Assembly: GCA_022508505.1 (NCBI GenBank)
Contig: JAFLVC010000002.1
Coordinates: 62,001 to 126,000, forward strand
Direction: 5' to 3'
Length of the DNA stretch: 64,000 nucleotides
From: Clostridiales bacterium
GTDB taxonomy: Bacteria; Bacillota; Clostridia; Christensenellales; Pumilibacteraceae
Part shown: positions 60,096-64,000 of the stretch, piece by piece
How the letters are laid out: each line of letters opens with the position of its first letter
Position numbering within the stretch: position 1 is the first letter of the stretch
Made by a program: the position numbers and the translations under genes
The notes under the pieces: generated by a model
Seen by the model: only the letters and a program-made list of their open reading frames with translations
Database searches by the model: none
What the model was told of the DNA's origin: nothing

Positions 60096-60464
60096 TTATT
60101 CGCTTTCGCGCGATTTAAAGTTCAGGATTTTTCCGAGATAGGCGATGACGAGGGCGTTGTGGACGTCGGAGGCGGCGATGTTTGTTCCTACCATGTCGCT
60201 AAGAGCGCGGTGAAGATTGGGCGCGTTGTATGCGGCGTAAGATATGTCGCGCATGACGGACTTCGGCTTTGCGCGTCTCTCAGCCGCTATGCGGTCGTAG
60301 ATGTCGCATATCCTATTGCGGCCGCCGTCGCTCAGCAGTACGGCGTCGACGAGATAGTCAAAGCCCTTGAGATCGGCGCGAACGCCGAGGCGAAGTACCA
60401 GCATTTCCGCTTCGAGGCGGCGCGAGGGCGAGTATAAGCTTGAGCTGTCTGCGTTGTTTTCCAT
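60096..60464 (-). CDS. Stand-alone Spo0A C-terminal-like DNA-binding protein
   Basis: 122 residues. From about residue 24 it reads LRLGVRADLKGFDYLVDAVL ... YDRIAAERRAKPKSVMRDIS ... AAYNAPN, the six-helix effector domain of Spo0A (LGVPAHLKGYxYLREAI). The phospho-receiver domain is absent; the 23-residue N-terminus is unrelated. It may bind 0A-box-like DNA constitutively, or be regulated by level. The ATG is 6 nt after a TACAAT -10 box with a TTGAAT -35, so the mRNA is predicted leaderless. Confidence 0.8.
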   Translation of the reverse strand: MENNADSSSLYSPSRRLEAEMLVLRLGVRADLKGFDYLVDAVLLSDGGRNRICDIYDRIAAERRAKPKSVMRDISYAAYNAPNLHRALSDMVGTNIAASDVHNALVIAYLGKILNFKSRESE

Positions 60465-60499
60465 GCCCGTATTGTATAATCTTTTCCGACATTATTCAA
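60465..60499 (-). promoter_or_regulatory. Leaderless promoter of the Spo0A-like gene
   Basis: Minus strand TTGAAT (60499-60494), 17 nt, TACAAT (60476-60471), 6 nt, ATG. Start site should coincide with the ATG. Confidence 0.8.
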
Positions 60500-60610
60500 C
60501 ATTTTTCGCCCTCGCGCTATGTGTTTTTGCGCCGTGCAAAAACGACATTCCGAGCGCGGGTTTTGCATTTGTTCGGTCGTTTTGCGAAATGATTTTTTAA
60601 ATATTCACAG

Positions 60611-60639
60611 TTGACAGCGGTAGAAATTGCGGGTATAAT
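60611..60639 (+). promoter_or_regulatory. Promoter of the WYL regulator
   Basis: TTGACA (60611-60616), 17 nt, TATAAT (60634-60639); GGAGAGG before ATG 60671. Confidence 0.85.
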
Positions 60640-60670
60640 ACTGCTATCGGATAAATATACGGAGAGGAAA

Positions 60671-61648
60671 ATGGATAGTTTTGAACCGAAGAGGAACGCG
60701 CTTTTGCGCATTTGGCAGATTTTTCAAAAGTACAGCGACTGCGACCACCCGCTGACGCACGACGATATTTTGCGCTACCTTTCGCGCGACTACGGCATAG
60801 AGCTCGAAAGAAAGGCGGTGGGGCGCAATATCACCGCACTCAAAGAGGCGGGAGTGGAAATAGAGCCGTCAAAGCGCGGCAGCTATCTCGCTTACCGCGA
60901 GTTCGACGATTCCGAGCTTCGACTTCTAGTCGACGGTGTGCTCGCGAGCAAGCACATAACCGCCAAGTACTCGCAGGCGCTCATCGACAAGCTGTGCAAC
61001 CTTACGAGCGTACACTTTCGCTCGCACGTGAAAAACGTGTATTCGGTCGATCAGTGGAGTAAGTCCGAAAACAATCAGTTTTTTCTCAATATCTCCATAG
61101 TCGACGAGGCAATAGAGGGCGGAAAGAAAATCTCGTTCGACTACAACAAGTACGGCGCCGACAAAAAACTGCACAAGACAGCAACCCACACGGTGAGCCC
61201 ATATCAGATGATTTTGCACAATCAGCGCTACTATCTCATGGCGCTTTCGGACTCGCGTCAAAAAATAAGCTACTACCGCATGGACAAAATAACCGGCATG
61301 GAGATTTGCGAGGAGGCGGCGACGCCTATCCGCTCGGTCGAGGGATACGAGAGCGGAATCAACTACCGCGAGCTCGCTTCCGCATTCCCGTACATGTTTG
61401 CCGACAAGATAGAGCGCGTCGAGTTCTTTGTCGACGAGGACATGATAGATCAGGTAATTGATTGGTTCGGCGACCATATCGGAATAAGAAAGTCCGAAGG
61501 CAGACTCAAGGTGACTGTCAACGTCAGCCCGAGCGCAATGGTATATTGGGCGATGCAATATCTCAATTCGGTGGAGATTATTTCGCCGCCGTCGCTGCGC
61601 GAGCAAATAAGACAAAACCTCGAAAAAGGCGTCGAAAAGTACAAATAA
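60671..61648 (+). CDS. WYL-domain transcriptional regulator
   Basis: 325 residues from ATG 60671 (the longer frame reads through the promoter). N-terminal winged helix (KRNALLRIWQIFQKYSDCDH ... GIELERKAVGRNITALKEAG), central WYL domain (HTVSPYQMILHNQRYYLMAL, then ISYYRMDKITG), C-terminal WCX (VEFFVDEDMIDQVIDWFGDH). WYL proteins sense nucleotides or nucleic acids and control defence and stress genes. No phage or defence gene is next to it; it is monocistronic. Confidence 0.92.
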   Translation: MDSFEPKRNALLRIWQIFQKYSDCDHPLTHDDILRYLSRDYGIELERKAVGRNITALKEAGVEIEPSKRGSYLAYREFDDSELRLLVDGVLASKHITAKYSQALIDKLCNLTSVHFRSHVKNVYSVDQWSKSENNQFFLNISIVDEAIEGGKKISFDYNKYGADKKLHKTATHTVSPYQMILHNQRYYLMALSDSRQKISYYRMDKITGMEICEEAATPIRSVEGYESGINYRELASAFPYMFADKIERVEFFVDEDMIDQVIDWFGDHIGIRKSEGRLKVTVNVSPSAMVYWAMQYLNSVEIISPPSLREQIRQNLEKGVEKYK

Positions 61649-61661
61649 GAAAATAAAGAAG

Positions 61662-61693
61662 AAGAGCCGATTTTGCAATACAAATCGGTTCTT
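61662..61693. terminator. Bidirectional terminator between WYL and AKR genes
   Basis: AAGAGCCGATTT / AAATCGGTTCTT stem (one G-T), with A- and T-rich flanks; serves both convergent genes. Confidence 0.8.
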
Positions 61694-61697
61694 ATTT

Positions 61698-62633
61698 TTA
61701 ATGCAAGTCGATGTAGGCGGCTTCTTCCTCGGTGAGTTCTACGTCGAACGCATCGAGGTTTTGCTTCATGCGCGAAATCGACGTCGAGGTCATGATTGCA
61801 AAAGGTTTTATGTTATGCTTTAGCGTCCATGCGAGCGCGAGCTGAGCTACGGTGCAGCCCTTCTTTTCGGCTATCTCTCTTGCGCGTGTCAATCTTTCGA
61901 AGTTTTCTTTTGCCGTGAATGCGCGGCGCGGCCAGCCGTGCATGTCGCTCTTTTTGTGCACCCGTCCCGAAAAGAACCCGCACCCGAGCGTCGAATAGGG
62001 CATGACGGCGACGTCGCCGGTTTTGTACCACTCGCGGGCTTCTTCGTGCTTCGCGCCCGCGACGCTCACCGCGCCGTTGCCGAAGGGATCGCCCTTCATG
62101 TCGGCGAGCCCGAAGTACGGGCTCGAAACGGTGAACGGCACGAGGTTGTGCTTGTAGGCGTACTCGTTAGCCTCTTCTATGCGGCGGTGCGTCCAATTTG
62201 AGCCGCCGATCGCGCCCACCTTGCCGTCTGCAATGAGCGAGTTGAGAATTTCTACGAAAGTGCCCGCCTGTATGCGCGGGTTGTCGCGGTGCAGAAGGTA
62301 GATGTCGATATAGTCGGTCTTGAGCTCGCGGCAGGAGATAGAAAAGTCCTTTTTTATCGCGCGTTCGTTAAGGCGCGGAATGATGAGCGCGGGGTGTCCG
62401 CCCTTTGTTAAGATGACGAGCTTGTCGCGGTTGCCGCGCGACGCCATATAATTTCCGAGCGTCCGTTCCGCTTTTGCGTAAACGCGCGCCGTGTCGAATG
62501 CCGTAAAGCCGAGCCCGATAAGCTCGTCCAAAAATTCGCCGACGTCGTCGCCGCGCCTAAAGGCGGGGTTGGACGTGCCGAACACGAGCCGAGCGACCGG
62601 CTTATTTACGTTTTTAATTTGGGCGTATTCCAT
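61698..62633 (-). CDS. Aldo/keto reductase
   Basis: 311 residues. AKR barrel without Fe-S tail: GFTAFDTARVYAKAERTLGN (catalytic Asp and Tyr), VILTKGG (Lys), IDIYLLHRDNPRI (His), IGGSNWTHRRIEEAN. NAD(P)H-dependent reduction of an aldehyde or keto sugar. The start has no Shine-Dalgarno; TTGATT-17-TACACT ends 9 nt before the ATG. Divergent from the release-factor-like gene, with which it shares a 247-bp gap. Confidence 0.88.
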   Translation of the reverse strand: MEYAQIKNVNKPVARLVFGTSNPAFRRGDDVGEFLDELIGLGFTAFDTARVYAKAERTLGNYMASRGNRDKLVILTKGGHPALIIPRLNERAIKKDFSISCRELKTDYIDIYLLHRDNPRIQAGTFVEILNSLIADGKVGAIGGSNWTHRRIEEANEYAYKHNLVPFTVSSPYFGLADMKGDPFGNGAVSVAGAKHEEAREWYKTGDVAVMPYSTLGCGFFSGRVHKKSDMHGWPRRAFTAKENFERLTRAREIAEKKGCTVAQLALAWTLKHNIKPFAIMTSTSISRMKQNLDAFDVELTEEEAAYIDLH

Positions 62634-62642
62634 ATCGAAAAC

Positions 62643-62671
62643 AGTGTAGCATAACGCGCAAGCAAAATCAA
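62643..62671 (-). promoter_or_regulatory. Leaderless promoter of the AKR gene
   Basis: Minus strand TTGATT (62671-62666), 17 nt, TACACT (62648-62643); predicted leader about 2 nt. Confidence 0.65.
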
Positions 62672-62844
62672 GTCCGTATTTTGCGCGGGCGTTTTTCGAG
62701 CCGTTCTTTCAACTGTTCGATATTCAAAACGACAGGGCTGCACCCGCACGCGCCTGCCGCCGCCATGCAGGTCGTGTTTGTTCCGAAAATCTTATTGGGC
62801 GGTTCGACTTATATGTCAAGTAGTTTTCGTACCGCATGTCGTGT

Positions 62845-62873
62845 TTGACAGTTCGGGCGCGTTGTGGTATAAT
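62845..62873 (+). promoter_or_regulatory. Leaderless promoter of the release-factor-like gene
   Basis: TTGACA (62845-62850), exactly 17 nt, TATAAT (62868-62873), then TTTTCC and ATG at 62880: the start site falls on the A of the ATG. Confidence 0.9.
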
Positions 62874-62879
62874 TTTTCC

Positions 62880-63878
62880 ATGTACGGAATTTACGGCGAC
62901 ATCATAAGCGCGGCGGAAAAGGCGACGGCTGAGTTTTTCGAGACAGAGGAGCTTTTGGAATATCCCGAGGTTCAGGCGGACAAGGCGTACTACTTGTCCG
63001 TTTTGTCGAAGTACAACGGGCTGAAAGTTTTGAAGGACAAGCTCGCCGCGTTAAAGTCCGCGCTCAAAGAGGAGCGGGACGCATATTCGCTCTTAAGTGA
63101 AGCCGCGACCGCCGAAGAGCGCGACGCGCTTTACGCCGAGATTTTTTCTTTTAAACGCGACGCTTCGATTTTTGCCGCCGCCATATCCGATTTGCTCGGC
63201 TGTAAGCACGCAGTCGAGCGCGCGTATTTGCGGTTTAAGTTTTCCGCGGCGGCCGCTAAAATCGGCGCGCAGTTCAGCTCGCTCATAACGGATTATTTGA
63301 TTTTTCGCGGTGCAAAAATAGATGACGAAAAGAGCGAGACGAGCAAGGGGCATTTGAGCGAAATATCGTTCGTCGCGGAGGGCGAGGACATCACGACGCG
63401 CCTGTCGCCGCTCACGGGCGCGCACAAGGTTAATATTGCGGGCGGCAAGAGCGAGGAGCTGTGCTTTGCCGTGACGCCGCTCGGCGCGCCCGCCGAAATA
63501 GCCGAAAGCGACCTGCGAATAGACATCTTCCGCTCGAGCGGAGCGGGAGGCCAGCACATAAACAAGGTGGAGACGGCGGTGCGCGTGACGCATATCCCGA
63601 CGGGGCTTACAGTCACATGTCAGGACGAGCGCAGTCAGCTTTCCAACAAGAAGCGCGCCGTCGAGAACCTAAAAAAGAAGCTCCGTGACAGTGAAGAAAA
63701 AGCGGAAAAGGAGCGCGTCGACAAAGACGTGTATTCGCAGTTCCGCAAGAAGAATACGCCTATATCGTTTGATTGCACCAAGTCCACAATGACGGACGCG
63801 CGGCTCAATGCGTTTACGGACGTTCCCTTTCCGCTCTCCGATTTTTCGTCGTACGTCGACGGGTTGACGGTATTATGA
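62880..63878 (+). CDS. Class I release-factor paralogue lacking the codon-recognition segment
   Basis: 332 residues from ATG 62880. N-terminal PCRF-like helical domain ([20 protein letters not shown]), then domain 2/4, then the peptidyl-tRNA hydrolysis loop [20 protein letters not shown] with GGQ near residue 222 and [12 protein letters not shown]. In RF1/RF2 the sequence between the HRV motif and the LRID strand holds P-x-T or SPF; here it is [20 protein letters not shown], about 8 residues short and without either tripeptide. No in-frame early TGA as in prfB. It should hydrolyse peptidyl-tRNA but not read stop codons normally. Confidence 0.85.
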   Translation: MYGIYGDIISAAEKATAEFFETEELLEYPEVQADKAYYLSVLSKYNGLKVLKDKLAALKSALKEERDAYSLLSEAATAEERDALYAEIFSFKRDASIFAAAISDLLGCKHAVERAYLRFKFSAAAAKIGAQFSSLITDYLIFRGAKIDDEKSETSKGHLSEISFVAEGEDITTRLSPLTGAHKVNIAGGKSEELCFAVTPLGAPAEIAESDLRIDIFRSSGAGGQHINKVETAVRVTHIPTGLTVTCQDERSQLSNKKRAVENLKKKLRDSEEKAEKERVDKDVYSQFRKKNTPISFDCTKSTMTDARLNAFTDVPFPLSDFSSYVDGLTVL

Positions 63879-64000
63879 CAGAAAGGTTCACCGTAGATAC
63901 CGATAAAATCGCTCTGTCGTCTCAATGCACGGTTTACAAGACGGAGGGGTTTATAGCCAAGACGCGCAAGATCGTTGCGATCGACGCCTTTCTTTCGCGC
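63875..64000 (+). CDS. Unknown protein, N-terminal fragment
   Basis: 42 codons up to the right edge, starting at an ATG that overlaps the release-factor-like stop (ATGA). Begins [20 protein letters not shown]. Too short to assign. The coupling means it is made with the release-factor paralogue and may reveal its function. Confidence 0.6.
   Translation, partial: MTERFTVDTDKIALSSQCTVYKTEGFIAKTRKIVAIDAFLSR

Noticed and set aside
62880-63000. prfB programmed frameshift
   Set aside because: The frame is open from the ATG with no early in-frame TGA or CTTTGA slip site.

Overview
The window reads as a chromosomal segment of an anaerobic, low-branching Firmicute, most likely an uncultured gut Clostridia lineage. 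Evidence: strictly Firmicute-style gene order (ybaB-recR; ecfA1-ecfA2-ecfT-truA; rpmG-secE-nusG-rplK-rplA-rplJ-rplL with leader RNAs), Gram-positive envelope genes (LTA-synthase-like enzyme, DegV), an oxygen-labile Fe-S serine dehydratase, ferredoxin-linked flavoproteins, FeoAB, a Spo0A C-terminal domain, and many near-consensus sigma-A promoters (TTGACA-17-TATAAT). Coding DNA is GC-rich, intergenic DNA is AT-rich and packed with short repeats. Two or three gene blocks (11.3-13.2 kb, 46.7-48.0 kb) are visibly more AT-rich than their neighbours and look acquired.

Layout: 0-2.1 kb holds the ybaB tail, recR, a macrodomain gene, a tRNA-Thr and a broken duplicate of it. 2.2-7.2 kb carries a triple zinc-ribbon membrane protein and the general ECF-transporter module with truA. 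7.4-11.0 kb is the secE-nusG-ribosomal stalk operon. 11.3-13.2 kb has small redox genes. 13.7-20.5 kb is minus-strand: an orphan coiled-coil protein and a tightly overlapping five-gene operon (P-loop kinase, membrane protein, LTA-synthase-like enzyme, small membrane protein, ClC antiporter). 20.7-29.1 kb is a glycogen block (glgB, glgA, glgP, GH13). 29.2-32.4 kb is marR-adh-aldh. 33.7-36.5 kb is feoA-feoB-cysteine-rich protein. 36.7-40.5 kb is degV plus a three-gene split version of the 2-hydroxyacyl-CoA dehydratase/activase (double-cubane-like) machinery. 40.7-46.4 kb holds serine dehydratase, a thioredoxin-reductase-like flavoprotein, HAD, Nudix and asparaginase genes. 46.7-52 kb holds pnuC, an FMN-binding gene, an XRE regulator, an ECF S-component, an Fe-S aldo/keto reductase and a flavodoxin. 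52.2-59.4 kb encodes one secreted 2403-residue repeat protein. The right end has tRNA-fMet, a stand-alone Spo0A effector domain, a WYL regulator, an aldo/keto reductase and a release-factor paralogue.

How genes connect: the marR-adh-aldh operon and the degV-dehydratase-like operon share the same 14-bp palindrome (GTTGA-N4-TCAAC) at their promoters, so they probably form one regulon. The ECF module at 3.8-6.5 kb is the likely energizer for the lone S-component at 49.6 kb. The glycogen genes form a synthesis-plus-breakdown set without glgC in view.

Most unusual signals: (1) at least five genes whose ATG lies 0-5 nt from the predicted transcription start, i.e. candidate leaderless mRNAs; (2) a release-factor paralogue that keeps GGQ but has lost the stop-codon recognition segment; (3) a 73-nt repeat that folds as a fully paired four-way junction and carries its own -10 box, sitting as the leader of two unrelated genes; (4) a 380-bp intergenic stretch made almost wholly of hairpins; (5) a dispersed CTCGTCGGG repeat family that also lies in the L10 leader and as a 95-bp tandem before glgP. 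All functional statements come from reading the sequence and from family knowledge; nothing was searched or computed beyond that.
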